Shown here: positions 53,335-63,574 of the stretch, piece after piece
Position numbering within the stretch: the first letter of the stretch is position 1
Layout: every line of letters starts with the position of its first letter
NCBI GenBank assembly: GCA_022494885.1
Contig: JAGVSM010003552.1
Span: 223,118-287,117, forward strand
Origin: Micrasema longulum
Taxonomy: Eukaryota; Arthropoda; Insecta; Trichoptera; Brachycentridae
Direction of reading: 5' to 3'
DNA length: 64,000 nt
Program-made: the position numbers and the translations under genes
The notes under the pieces: model-generated
Databases searched by the model: none
What the model was told of the DNA's origin: nothing
The model's input: the letters and a program-made list of their open reading frames with translations, nothing else

Positions 53335-54000
53335 AGTATGTCCAAATGTTTGCAGACAGGCTGGATTTCCTCCCTTGGGAGTTATTTTGATCTTTTTTTT
53401 GCAACGGAGAGGGAAAACGTTTTTGAGAAGGAATATTGACGTCTAGGTATTCACATAGCCCCCAAGAAGGAAGAAAACTAACAGAAAAATAGTAGAATCA
53501 AATCATTAAGTCGAAACACTCTTTTAGGGTTCTGGTTCAACGAGTATTTTACTAACAGAATTATATTTTTTTATAGTGGAGTAGTACTGTTTTCGTGTAA
53601 AAAAATAAATAAAACGAAATTGATTAAAATTTGTTGCAACACAGAGGAAAAATATTTTCGATAAGGAAATATGGAAATCTAAGCATTTACTTGGCCCATG
53701 TATGACCTGTCATTTGCTGGGTTGAGTGGCCACTTTACACACTGTGTAATATTCACCATTCTGCCTATGCTTAAACATCAACATTTCCTGAACTCTTCCA
53801 TCTGTTGAATTTTGTGAAGTACGAGAGCTGAACCCTTTATGATGCAGGTGAGATTAACCCAGCTGAATGCCTAGACTTCCATATATCCTTCTTAAAGTGT
53901 TTTATTCTCTCTTTTGCAACAAATTAAGATATAAATAACTCCCAAGGGAGGAAATCCAGCCTGTCTGGAAGCATTTGGACATACTCAACACAGTTCTGAA
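53335..54000. repeat. Cluster of rep-C pieces, both orientations
   Basis: 53335-53462 and 53628-53868 are minus-oriented. 53866-54000 is plus-oriented and starts inside the motif shared with its neighbour (GCTGAATGCCTAGACTTCCA). It ends with the terminal block AACTCCCAAGGGAGGAAATC, CAGCCTGTCTGGAAGCATTT. The head-to-head junction at ~53866 suggests recombination between inverted copies. Confidence 0.7.
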
Positions 54001-54042
54001 TTAACCAACTGATAAAAAAAAGAAGGATAAAAATTTAAAAAT

Positions 54043-54513
54043 TGTTTTCAGGCGTTGCCTAGTAGGTGAATTGGTTCAGCCGGATGAATTTCAACCGCAT
54101 GATAAAGGTTTCAGCTTTTTTACTTCACAAAAGTCAACATTGAAAGCCCCACCCACTCACCCGAACCAGTTTTAAAGGTCTAGAGGTCTCTTTTAAGATT
54201 CGCACATTGCAAAAACAATTTTTTTAGCTGTAATGAACGGTAAATATATTTATTAATTGAAAAAATCTTTGTTTTCAAAAGATTCGCGTATTTTCATTTT
54301 TTGAATTGACATTTACTGCTTTCAATGCCAAAAAGTCAACAGGTGGAAGAGTTGAGGAAATGTGGATGTTTAAACACCAAAATGGTGAATATTACACAGA
54401 GTGTAAAGTGGCCACTTAAACTAGCCAATGACAGGTCATAAGCACAGTAAATGCCTAGACTTCCATATTGCCTTCTCAAAAATGCTTTCTCCCTCTGTTG
54501 GAAAAAAAATAGA
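54043..54513 (+). repeat. Rep-C copy carrying MITE copy 2
   Basis: 54043-54139 (CAGGCGTTGCCTAGTAGGTG, CAGCCGGATGAATTTCAACC) continues at 54331-54513 (AGTCAACAGGTGGAAGAGTT, TGCCTAGACTTCCATATTGC) once the MITE is removed. Confidence 0.8.
54139..54326 (+). mobile_element. MITE copy 2 in rep-C
   Basis: Terminal inverted repeats ATTGAAAGC (54139-54147) and GCTTTCAAT (54318-54326). The flanking rep-C word AAAAGTCAACA is present on both sides (54129-54139 and 54331-54341), with four extra bases GCCA on the right. Length ~188 bp, non-coding, homologous in reverse to MITE copy 1. Confidence 0.75.
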
Positions 54514-54599
54514 TATGAAACAAATTAGTTTTTATAATCTTCTTCTCGCTGCCCCTATATCCCAGTCCATAAAGGGTCGGTTCTCCTTATGCGTAAGCA

Positions 54600-54995
54600 C
54601 TAGGATGTTCTGTTCTGGGTTGTCACAATGGGAACATTGTGTTCTCCCAACTCCTTCTCAATAGTAGACCAACATGTTGCTGGGGGTCTGCCTCTACACT
54701 CTACATCTAGCTTAGTTGGGATGTTGAGCGCTCTTCTTACTGAATAGTTTTCATCTCTACGCATGATGTGACCATACCATCTCATTCTGTGCCACTTTGG
54801 ACGACCCTTTGACATACTGATTGCGGATCTTGTCTATGCGTGTTACACCACCTGCCCAGCGCATCATTTTCATTTTAGTTGTATGAAGCTGTTGTACGTG
54901 CTTTTTGGATATTGTCCAGCACTCTGCAACGTACAACATCGCAGGTCTTACAACTGTTTTGTACATTTTGTCTTTGGTTTTAAAAGGCATCCGTT
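54600..54995 (-). mobile_element. LINE C-terminus with one frameshift
   Basis: The upstream frame (54757-54990) reads KMYKTVVRPAMLYVAECWTI, VQQLHTTKMKMMRWAGGVTR and then IRNQYVKGS. The downstream frame (54600-54815) reads KWHRMRWYGHIMRRDENYSV, RRALNIPTK and CRGRPPATCWSTIEKEL. Together they are the classic insect non-LTR C-terminus (VRPAMLYG-x-E-CW ... RWAGGVTR-x-D ... RWYGHVMRR ... RGRPP-x-x-W). One frameshift near 54780 is the main lesion. It lacks the RT core. Confidence 0.8.
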
Positions 54996-54999
54996 TATC

Positions 55000-55470
55000 A
55001 CAGAGCAGGCCAGACTGGGATTTTCACTTTGGCCATGCTGTATTGGTACTTTGTTTTTGTAAAAACTACGCAATAATTTTTTTTTTACCTATCAGTTTCA
55101 AAGCTACGCAAACGACTAATAGGATTTTTAAATTTTTACATTGTCAATTTAATACTAAATCTAAACATACGGATGTAATCAGTTGACAAAATAAGAATAT
55201 ACTGCATGACACAATGACTTGAATTATAACCTTAAAATCATACTTCTTTTTTCGTGTATGACTGATTAAAATGTGATAAAAATTTGTGTCATGTTAATGA
55301 TATTGATTGTTCCAGATTTTTTTTTATAGTTTACATGTTTTTTAAATGAAATTATTCACTATTACATTAAACGGAGTATATTATACTATAGATTTGAGAA
55401 TTTTACTTTTTTTAAACAGATGTTTGAATATATAGATACAAAATATAGAATAATTTAAAAAAAAACTATT
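55000..55470. other. No gene seen
   Basis: AT-rich with T-runs; no feature recognised. Confidence 0.4.
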
Positions 55471-55471
55471 C

Positions 55472-55627
55472 AGTATCGGTAACGAAGTTGTGCAAGACGT
55501 CAAATACCAGCGCTGATCGGAAAAAATCTGACTTCGCTGACTTCCATTCGGTAGCGGCCGGTGGCGTGTTGAGTTGGTTGTAGCGGACTGCCTGGCGAAG
55601 GGTGTTGCCAGTGGAATCCATAATTTG
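55472..55627 (+). other. Candidate untranslated first exon
   Basis: A TCAGT initiator-like word at 55470-55474 begins a ~155-bp GC-richer stretch (TCGGTAGCGGCCGGTGGCGT) that ends in ATTTG before a GTAAGA donor (GT at 55628). No ATG-led frame of note occurs, as in many insect 5' UTR exons. An AGACG word lies a few bases short of the usual downstream-promoter position. The evidence is compositional only. Confidence 0.25.
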
Positions 55628-55629
55628 GT

Positions 55630-56610
55630 AAGATTTCATATTAAGTAGACACTTAAAATTAAAAAATAGGATAACATTTATTACTAAATTTTACTTTGAT
55701 AAGGAAGTCTGTGAAGCTTTGAAACCGCGCGGTAAAAAAAAGTGGATTGCACCTGGGCTTATTGTTATTTGGTTGCTTATTTCCAGCGATAACCACGAAA
55801 ATTCAAATTTCGTGCGTTAGATTTTACTCCCTCTTTTATCGTACTACCCCTCTCAACCTGCCGCTGTACGTCCGCGCCATCGGATCACCGATCAGACTTA
55901 ATTAACGTGTAGAAGCAAGAAGAGCGTGATGCCTATAGCATCCTCTTGTAAAAGCATTAAAAATACTACCATGACAATCACAATGACACATTTTTATGAT
56001 TTCAAAGTTGTATAAGTGGCATTTTACCTGGGGTCCTATTACTCCCCTCGGGAATTCACGTAATTTTGCTCGAAAAAGTTAATCAAAAAATCATATACCT
56101 ACTTTTTTAATAAAATTTGTCTTTCATGACTATCCGCCTTGTGATTTAGAAGTAAGCTTACCTTGTAGGTTTTTCCTTTTCGATATTTGACATATTGACA
56201 TGAAATATTTGTTTAAAAGCGTCTCTTTTATTGAAAAACATAGGTTAAGAGGTCACCCTCAGTGTAAAACTGATTTTAAACCTGTTTTTTTACGTTTATT
56301 TCATGATCTTAAACAAGTCAAATCTCAGAGATAACTACCATGTTTTCAAAAAAAAAAAAAACACTCAAATCAGAAAATGATTTAATTCTTCTTCTTTCAA
56401 TTGCCAATGAAAAATTGTGTTTTATGAGAAAAAAATGATTATTTTTGTCGGTTTAAGAATATTTATGAAAAGATAATAAAAAATATTTTTGTAATATCTC
56501 ACTCCGCACTATAGTTCTCAGTCATGTTATTTTCTATGGGGAAATATAGTTTTTTTTTATAATTATAAGTTAATAAGGGTTTAAAATACTGTAATTATTT
56601 TTAAACAAGA
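55630..56610. other. No gene seen
   Basis: AT-rich apart from 55850-55930 (GTACGTCCGCGCCATCGGAT), for which no function is recognised. Confidence 0.4.
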
Positions 56611-56614
56611 TAAA

Positions 56615-56768
56615 CAGTATATTGCATTGGCCACGCCCCTTATACGTAACGATAAGGTTAAATTTTGACCATTGTTTGTGATTGTTTAAATTTAAATAGA
56701 ACTTTGTCACAAATCTTGACGTCAAATTATTGTCAAGCTCAAACATGTTGCGTTTATGTTGACTCATT
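56615..56768 (-). repeat. Rep-F copy 3
   Basis: Reversed rep-F blocks: ATTGCATTGGCCACGCCCCT, AAATTTAAATAGAACTTTGT, CAAATCTTGACGTCAAATTA and CAAACATGTTG. Its minus-strand frame (NMFELDNNLTSRFVTKFYLN) resembles the frame in copy 2 (DMFDIDVTSRFMTMFYINLN), so rep-F may derive from a coding sequence. Confidence 0.6.
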
Positions 56769-56769
56769 T

Positions 56770-57185
56770 TTTAACAATTTTATTTTTTAAATTATGAATG
56801 AAAACCCTTTTCCAAAAGATAATTTTAAAAACACAGGTAATTTAAAAAGAATCTTTTTCAGATATTTTCATTGGTATTCGTAGTACGTTATAATTCCCTA
56901 TTGTGTAATGGGAAATGTAATGTTTTTATGTATAAAGGACTATTAAAAATGGTTGTTTCAAATATAGTGCAGTATGGATTCAGTCATATTGTACATGTAC
57001 ATGCAGTCTAGCCATGTAATGTGTGCACGTGTCTCTTAGTCAGCCTTACGCGTTTGATAGTGTAGCTCAATGCATATTGCTTATCAGTAAATTGACAGTG
57101 ATTAACTCAGCAGAATTCTAGTACTTCCTACGATACACATATTATTATGTTTGCAAAAATAATTATTCTTAAACAAAATGTTTTA
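56770..57185. other. No gene seen
   Basis: AT-rich; no feature recognised. Confidence 0.4.
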
Positions 57186-57187
57186 TT

Positions 57188-58150
57188 TATGAATGATTAT
57201 GATAGCATTATAAATAAACTTATAAATGAAACTTCTTGGTTAAGTTTTACTTTTTATTATTTTGACATTGATTTGATTTTTGATTTTTTATATAAGTAGG
57301 CATCTTCAAGACTGGTGAATTGTTTACAACGTTTACAGTTCTTTACATATTTTGGAGATAAGATCAAATAATTATTTTAGCAGAGGACAGAAAACATAAA
57401 TATTTACAACTAGTTTGCTAAACAGATCATTTTTGAGAGTTTTGGGACCGACATTGGGATTAAGCTTTAATTATTTAAAAGGTGGCAAAATAACAGAAAA
57501 GAACACATGGCAAAATACAACAAAGTGAAAAATACACATTTTAACAGATAAAGCCAGAACAATACTTTGATTTTTTGACAGGGAAGTTTACATACCTATA
57601 GGATGAATGACAAAATATTTTAAGATACATACTTAGATAATACATTCGTTTATGGTATGAAGTTATTCATTTTGATAGTTAATTTTGTGTTCATTATATT
57701 ATTTTTGTAGTAAATAAATTAATCAAACGGAGCGTAGTTATATATTAAATTAATGGTTTAAGTAAAGGAGAGTTCGATAATTCCAATTGCTGGATAATTA
57801 TTACTGCATTAAGTTTAATTATATTAAATTCTAATGATTCTAATTTATCTAATTTTTTTCCCTTTGTTTTCAAAATGTAGTAATTTAATGTTGTTTTTGG
57901 TGTCAAAAGTATGGTTAAGCGAGTTTAAGTGTGTTGCAGAATTAGATTTGTTATTTTTTAATCTATAGGAGGCAATATGTTCTTTTAGTCTTGTTTTTAT
58001 TGATCTACCACTTTGACCTATATATGACCTTAGGCAAAAGCGCTCGTTGGTCAAAATAATATAAAGTAAAACCGAACCAAGTCTCAATTATAAGTTAATT
58101 TATAATTTTATCATAATCATTAACTATGGAGTTTTATCAAGAAATATCAA
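57188..58150 (-). mobile_element. Penelope-like element with inverted terminal repeats
   Basis: On the minus strand, a GIY-YIG ORF segment (58026 to ~57745) is followed by ~400 bp of 3' sequence and then a terminal module at 57330-57188 (TTGAAGATGCCTACTTATAT, GTCAAAATAATAAAAAGTAA, TATCATAATCAT). The same module lies at 58035-58130 in the opposite orientation (GCGCTCGTTGGTCAAAATAA, ATCATAATCATTAACTATGG, ATG at 58126 opening MEFYQEIS). The RT domain is absent. PLEs are known to carry terminal repeats in direct or inverted arrangement, so this is a 5'-truncated copy joined to an inverted terminal repeat. Confidence 0.65.
57745..58026 (-). pseudogene. GIY-YIG endonuclease domain of a PLE
   Basis: Reads SYIGQSGRSIKTRLKEHIAS then HLNSLNHTFDTKNNIKLLHF and ENKGKKIR. 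YIGQ-x-GRS-x-x-x-R-x-x-EH is the GIY-YIG core with its conserved Arg, and the H-x-F and LE(SLEF) blocks fit the C-terminal endonuclease of Penelope-like reverse transcriptases, which nicks target DNA. The open frame extends upstream to 58087, but those residues (VLLYIILTNERFCLR) are antisense to the inverted terminal module, an artefact of the junction. A stop near 57845 breaks the C-terminal tail. Confidence 0.7.
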
Positions 58151-58204
58151 CGAAAAACATCAATATTATATTTATGAAGAAAATATGATATTGTATATTT
58201 AAGT

Positions 58205-58400
58205 AATATTTTAGAAACGAGAGAACTCTTTTAATACTCGTTCACCGCTCTAATTTTTGCCTCCTCTTTCACAGTAGAATCTACTCAATTATAAAATAAT
58301 CTACCCATTAATATCCGAGATGCCTTGCCCTTTATTTATTTAAATTCAAATCACCTAAAAATGACACTTCCTGAATATTTGAGATTAATTTATTCGAATT
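58205..58400 (+). mobile_element. LINE C-terminus (FTVESTQL type)
   Basis: Frames read LLILVHRSNFC and SFTVESTQL, a stop, then NNLPINIRDALPFIYLNSNH and LKMTLPEYL. Same region and pattern as the copies at 36381 and 49970 (LLIPVHRSSF ... QLWNNLPIN). The Trp codon of LWNNLP is now a stop. Confidence 0.65.
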
Positions 58401-59150
58401 TTTTATAATACAGTGTATAATTATTATGATTATGGATAACTTATATTAAAGATCCATTTTTGTAATATAATACCCCAAGGGTGCTTTACAAAGTGGTTCT
58501 TTAGAAAAATTAATTCAATTGAAGCTTTTAAATTCGTAATTTTGTTTTATAAATATTTTGTTGTTACATGTTACCGATTTATTCAAATAATTTAGATAAC
58601 AAGTGGGTTTTAAGTTTTTTCTGAAACATCTCTTCACTCTCATAGCCTTGCACCTATGCTGCGAGATCATGTCATGCCATAGAGCCTTCGACCGCAAATG
58701 CGCGTTAATTGAATTTAGTAGATATTCAATAAATTTTAATTTCTAAATAAAAAAAAAACATGCATATGGATGTTTTTTTTATAGTGGAAATATTATAATG
58801 TAACTACAAAAAGTTCATATAACACTGACATACTAGAATTCAACGATTTGGAAGTAAAATAATAAATTGCCTTAAGGAAATATGCCTGCCTTTAAATAAA
58901 TAAAGTTTACTCCAGAAAACATGTAACGGAATTTAATTCTATGATTTTATTTTATAAACTGTAATCTTTTTGCATTGAAATAAATTTATAAATATAAATA
59001 TAAATATATTTATATAAAATAATGCAAATCAATATTCTACTTATTGTCACTGTGCCGGCAATATATGTTAAGTGACATTAAAAAAAAAGTTTAGGAGATG
59101 ATTTAAAGAATGCATTTTTTTAGCATGGATTTTTATGAACATGTTTTTCA
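58401..59150. other. No gene seen
   Basis: AT-rich; a 60-residue minus-strand frame near 58600 is unrecognised. Confidence 0.4.
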
Positions 59151-59155
59151 ATTGA

Positions 59156-59208
59156 TGTAGTTACTTATATTTACATATAAGTTATTTATTAAAAGTACTT
59201 GGTATTAC
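59156..59208 (-). mobile_element. PLE hairpin fragment
   Basis: The minus strand reads ACCAAGTACTTTTAATAAAT and then a hairpin (TAACTTATAT with ATATAAGTAA), as in the modules at 12480 and 28420. The ORF start is not preserved. Confidence 0.5.
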
Positions 59209-59209
59209 A

Positions 59210-60630
59210 AATGGAAAAAAAAACATAATACGAAAAAATGTTTAAAGTATGTTTTGTTGCCCTCATATTTTCTTGCCATATTTATTGTGATGAATATTGT
59301 TTGTATGTAGTTACTCAATGTTAAATATATATATAAAAGTAATATGGGCATGGAAAATGTAGATTAAAAAACAAATTGTGAATATTTTTTAATAAATAAA
59401 ATTAGCAACCCTATATTATGAAATATGACACAATTTAGGTTAAATATAATTACGTTAGAACGCGAGTTTATTCCACCGATTTCAAAGTTCAAATCATGTA
59501 ATTAAGACAAGGATCGACCCCCAGATTACTTCCCCTACTGAATGCAACACAATCTCTGCAATGCACCACATTTAGGGTAAATGGAAAATTTACGAGAAAA
59601 CCTCAACGTTCCTGAAATATCTTACCTTGATGTCATAATATGATGAAAAAAGATCAGTTGATCAGAAAACATAAAAAATAATAAATACCTGAATCTAGTT
59701 TCATTAATTTTTACTGCCATTTAGATGCTAGATAAGTTTTTTTGGGTTGTCTGTTTCATTTTTGGTTGGCATTTTTTTGTAATTAAAATCATCCTAATAC
59801 CCAGTTATATAGAAATCATATAAAAGCGTTGACAGCGAAACGACACAAATTTGCGTATGTCAGTGACTGCGACACGGTACAAATCGTAAATTCATAACAA
59901 AATTTGTGAAGATCAAGTGCCGAAATTCAACTTTTTATTATAACACCATTTTTGAATAATATAGCGCTACCTATTTACGTTCATTTAAAAATACAAATAA
60001 TGACACTTTTTTTTCCTGTATCACATAAAATTGCTCAAATATAAAGAGTAAGTTTATCTGACGTTTTAATAAAAGTAAACTAATAATAATCAAAAATTTT
60101 AAGCGGGAAACATGCGTCTAATGATAACTAACAAAATTAACAAGAAGCGGATAGATTCTTTGATACGCAGATGCGTTTCTACTATTATCTCCCAGGGAAC
60201 AGCCAAATGTGAACCAAATGTTTTTACAGTTATTTACTAGGAAAAGGACAAAAGATCCTGTTAACTGCATACTTAAATAAAGCAGGGACCCTTCGAGTTT
60301 GAGAAGTGTCTATCCTCTTGGTAACCTTAATTATAAGTTAAGGAATGCTATCTTTGTTTAGATTTTTATCGTTTACTTTTTGTGCTGTTACATGTTCACT
60401 TAATTGCCATACTTATTAGTTCTCTGCTCGATGTGTTATTATTGTATTTAAAAAATATATTTTTGTTGTTAAATTTTTAAAATCATTTTAATGTTGTTGA
60501 AATTCCAATTGTCAGTGCATTTTCAAGCTATAAGAATTTTTGTGATGTTAGCTATCATATTAAATTTATCATATTTTGTAAATGTTATCAACTATCAAAT
60601 ACGAGTATCTAAATTTAGTAAATGGGGTCT
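59210..60630. other. No gene seen
   Basis: AT-rich. No coding frame, tRNA-like box or shared repeat recognised over this 1.4-kb stretch. Confidence 0.45.
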
Positions 60631-60635
60631 AGAAT

Positions 60636-60945
60636 TTCAACCATCCATGCGCTCAGTAGCTGCAAGACTTGTTATTATCTTACTTCTATTATTTTAAATT
60701 TAATTATTTTGTTTTTAAAATATCACTTAAACTTTAAACTTCACTGTAAAATAAAAAATAAATAAAAAAAATAAATAGAGGATAGATTTCTCACTGTCCA
60801 TGCGATTTGTAGCTGCAAGACGTGCTGTTATCTAGCTCCTATATAAAATAATTGTTATATATCATAATTGGAGACGAGGAACTAGATTCCCAACCGTCCA
60901 TGCGCCCTGTAGCTGCAAGACGTGCTGGGATATTTATTTATTGTA
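60636..60945 (+). repeat. Three-unit imperfect tandem block
   Basis: CCATGCGC-x-x-x-GTAGCTGCAAGAC recurs at about 60646, 60796 and 60896 (spacings 150 and 100), each copy followed by TTGT/GTGCTG. In the first unit it lies in an open frame (PSMRSVAARLVII), but later units are not in a continuous frame. Probably part of a retroposon 3' UTR. A TTATTTATT string follows at about 60949. Confidence 0.65.
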
Positions 60946-60998
60946 CAGCGCCCTTGAGGCGATTTTCACAAAAATAGCACTATTTAAATTATCCAAAC

Positions 60999-61022
<24 letters not shown>
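60999..61022. repeat. AT dinucleotide microsatellite
   Basis: About 12 uninterrupted AT units, directly upstream of the hammerhead-like hairpin at 61047. Confidence 0.9.
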
Positions 61023-61029
<7 letters not shown>

Positions 61030-61046
61030 AATAAGATCGATCTAGA

Positions 61047-61085
61047 TGAAAGACGCTGTAATGCGATCCGAAACGTCGGAAAAGA
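61047..61085 (+). ncRNA. PLE-type hairpin with GAAAC
   Basis: GATGAAAGACGC, a short loop, GCGATC, then CGAAACGTCGGAA. It has the layout of PLE ends (core, stem, GAAACG), but CUGANGA is not intact (reads CTAGATGA). Degenerate. Confidence 0.3.
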
Positions 61086-61160
61086 GTGCAAATGACATGG
61101 TCATAATAACTCCAAAATATGCATTGTGCATATACTAAAAATATATATTTTTTTATGATT

Positions 61161-61260
61161 GGGTTAAGGTCCCGTAGCAGAGCCCGGGACTCGTGGGTCA
61201 GAAGTTTGAGGTTTGAACTTCGATTACTACAAATTGGTTACCGTTTCCTAATCCCAGATC
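61161..61260 (+). mobile_element. SINE-A copy 3
   Basis: Head GGGTTAAGGTCCCGTAGCAG with a mutated B-box AGGTTTGAACTTC, then ACCGTTTCCTAATCCC. More diverged and shorter than copy 4, which lies 270 bp downstream in the same orientation. Confidence 0.6.
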
Positions 61261-61434
61261 CGCTATACTTAACAATTTTCAACATAGAGATACGATACAA
61301 CAATAAAGAAAAGGAATGTTTAAACTATGAGATTTAAAGATTTAATGACCTAGGAATGACCGGTTTTAAGTTATGCTATTTGCAAGTTATGAATCTCGCA
61401 TTTAACAGTAAAGGTTTCGTCTTCTTTGCTTCAG

Positions 61435-61580
61435 GGTTGTGGCCACGCGGCTAGTGTTGCGGACTCACGGGTCAAAGGTTCGAACCACACTCTACCACAC
61501 CTAGGTTCCCATTTTCTAGTTATGATTAATTTACAATTCGTAAAAATGGCTCTCAAAATTGAAACACCTAAAAATAAAAA
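61435..61580 (+). mobile_element. SINE-A copy 4
   Basis: The best SINE-A head: GGGTTGTGGCCACGCGGCTA and B-box AAGGTTCGAACCAC, body CCCATTTTCTAGTTATGATT and ATGGCTCTCAAAATTGAAAC, and an AAAAATAAAAATAAAAATT tail. Confidence 0.75.
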
Positions 61581-61800
61581 TAAAAATTAACCCTAATTTT
61601 TCATTGATTTTGCAGTGAATGATTTTCATATAAATTTATATGGAGTGAACTGAGTAAACAATTATTACTGTTGAACGTTATGTTATGAACCCTAGCTTGA
61701 TAGACTTATCTATTTCCGCAAACTTAATCTACAAGTAACTAGAGGAGAATAATATTTTTCTAAACTTGTTTTTATATGATAAGAACTTGGAATAACAGGA

Positions 61801-62015
61801 TGTGTAAAAATGGAGATTCCCGAATGACGTCAATCAACACTATATAAAGTCAAACGCACTTTGCTTCACCATCTTTTATTATCTGGAGTTCTTGACATTA
61901 TTAGCATCTGTCTAAACGTTGTTGTAATCAGTCTTTTACTTTGTGTATTTGAATTATATTAAATTGGTAATTCCCTAAAAGTCGTGTTCTCAATCTACAC
62001 TCCGCCAGAACAACC
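61801..62015 (+). mobile_element. Possible solo LTR with PBS-like sequence
   Basis: Begins TGTGTAAAAATGG and ends CTACA at 61999 (TG...CA). Inside are a TATA box TATATAAAG (61841-61849) and a polyadenylation-like ATTAAA (61958-61963). Immediately after comes CCGCCAGAACAACC, which resembles a retroelement primer-binding site (GGCGCCAGAACAGG-like). No partner LTR, gag or pol was found beside it, and no TSD was confirmed. Confidence 0.35.
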
Positions 62016-62530
62016 TACCATCTTATTCTTGAAAAGGATTGAGGCATAACCGTTAGTTCATTATCACTCTGCAGTTGCAAAATCAAAATATTCAAACTAG
62101 GGCTCAGTAGGTAGCAATAAATTTAACGCCGCAACCTAGTAAATGTGTACAGTACATAAAGTAAATGTGGCGCAACTAACTTCCATTATACATGTCAATT
62201 ATTTTTGTGTTAAGATCTCCAGGGGGGTGATTTATTGGAATCTGTTAAACGAAAAACTCCATTCAACCGTGATATTAGTGCCCACATTAATATTTTTTGT
62301 ACCCGAATCTCTAACCAGCTCCCGCAATCTCAAAAATATCGTAATTGATTTATTTATGATCCAAATTAATTATACGGTCCAAGAAAAATGTATTTCGTTC
62401 TCATAAGACCTTACCATTATTAATGTTATTATCTTACCTTATTAAGGACGCAGTAAAATGGTATACTACCTTTTATATTGTATAGAAAGTTACACACGGG
62501 CTGTTCGAAATAAAGTGTTTTTTGTTTGTC
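62016..62530. other. No gene recognised
   Basis: An 87-residue plus-strand frame at 62143-62406 has no gag, pol or host-domain features. Confidence 0.35.
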
Positions 62531-62534
62531 TTGA

Positions 62535-62695
62535 AGTCATGGTTTTGTCCATGTCCAGGCAGATGATAGGGCTTATGGTCTGTCATAAGCTGGTTTAAGT
62601 AACTGTTCGCACATTGTTAAAGTTACCATTTCGCATATTTAATATCAATATTTCGTTAATTCATCCATCCGTTGACATTTGCGAAGAAAAAAACT
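62535..62695 (-). repeat. Rep-C partial copy
   Basis: GGGCTTATGGTCTGTCATAA, GCTGGTTTAAGTAACTGTTC and TTCATCCATCCGTTGACATT, a diverged minus-oriented copy. Confidence 0.65.
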
Positions 62696-62699
62696 TTAA

Positions 62700-63570
62700 T
62701 GTAAGTTTGAATATTTTAATAACATAATATCTTATTTTTATTCACATTAAATTGAATTCAAATTGTAAAACTTTTTAAAATAAAATTGATGAGAAGTACT
62801 AGAAACTGCTGTTCGCGCGTGTAACGCATGAAACTGTCTTTCTCGACTCGAGAGTGGGACGTAAAGAGTGTCTGGGACAAGTATTTATAAGGATAACTCT
62901 TTCAATACGTACTCTGCAACTTGCGAGATATTGGTAAACTTTCTATTGTATTGGTGATTCATCTCTGATTTTTAATAAAATATATTTTCTGTTCCAATAA
63001 GGGTTAATTATTGAATAAAATGATTTTTTCCGGTATAAAACGGAGTATGGGCACGCACTCACACGCTGCATTTTAACTGTTTGCAACACCAAACGTACGG
63101 CGTAGACCAGAACTGCATGACATCGGCATAACGAGGCACTTCAGGTTCTACGTGTCCCACGTTGACTCCAGTTCGTTTTGCGTTTTGCTCTTTCTAAGAC
63201 TTTCAAATACCTATTTAATATGAATTCGTTTCACGGTTTCTTCATTCAATGTTGTACTTAATTTAATCGTTTTTTGTATAATCTTGTATTGAAAAAAAAA
63301 AATATATATAATCTATTAAAATCTCAGAACAATGTAAGTGAATCTTTTATTTTATTTAACGCAAACTTACAACAAAACTGCGGTAAGTCAACCAAACTAT
63401 TTTGTTCAAACAAAAAAATTCACTCGGGAGGAATACCGAAAATCTTAAACCATAACTAATTATATTTTTGCATATATCGCTAGTCCAAAGCAATTGTGAG
63501 ATAAACCAGAAATTTGAGATTTTGTGATACAGACGCAGATATGTCAATAAATAAAAAAAGAATTCCAATA
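62700..63570. other. No gene; one promoter-like site
   Basis: Mostly AT-rich. GTATAAAACGG near 63036 is a good TATA box, followed ~25-30 bp later by GCACTCACACG and a GC-richer stretch to 63190. No ATG-led coding region of note follows. Possible start of a transcript, unconfirmed. Confidence 0.25.
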
Positions 63571-63574
63571 TTTG

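Noticed and set aside
57845..58087. An 80-residue intact GIY-YIG protein starting at 58087
   Set aside because: The first ~20 residues come from the antisense of the inverted PLE terminal module, so the start codon is accidental.
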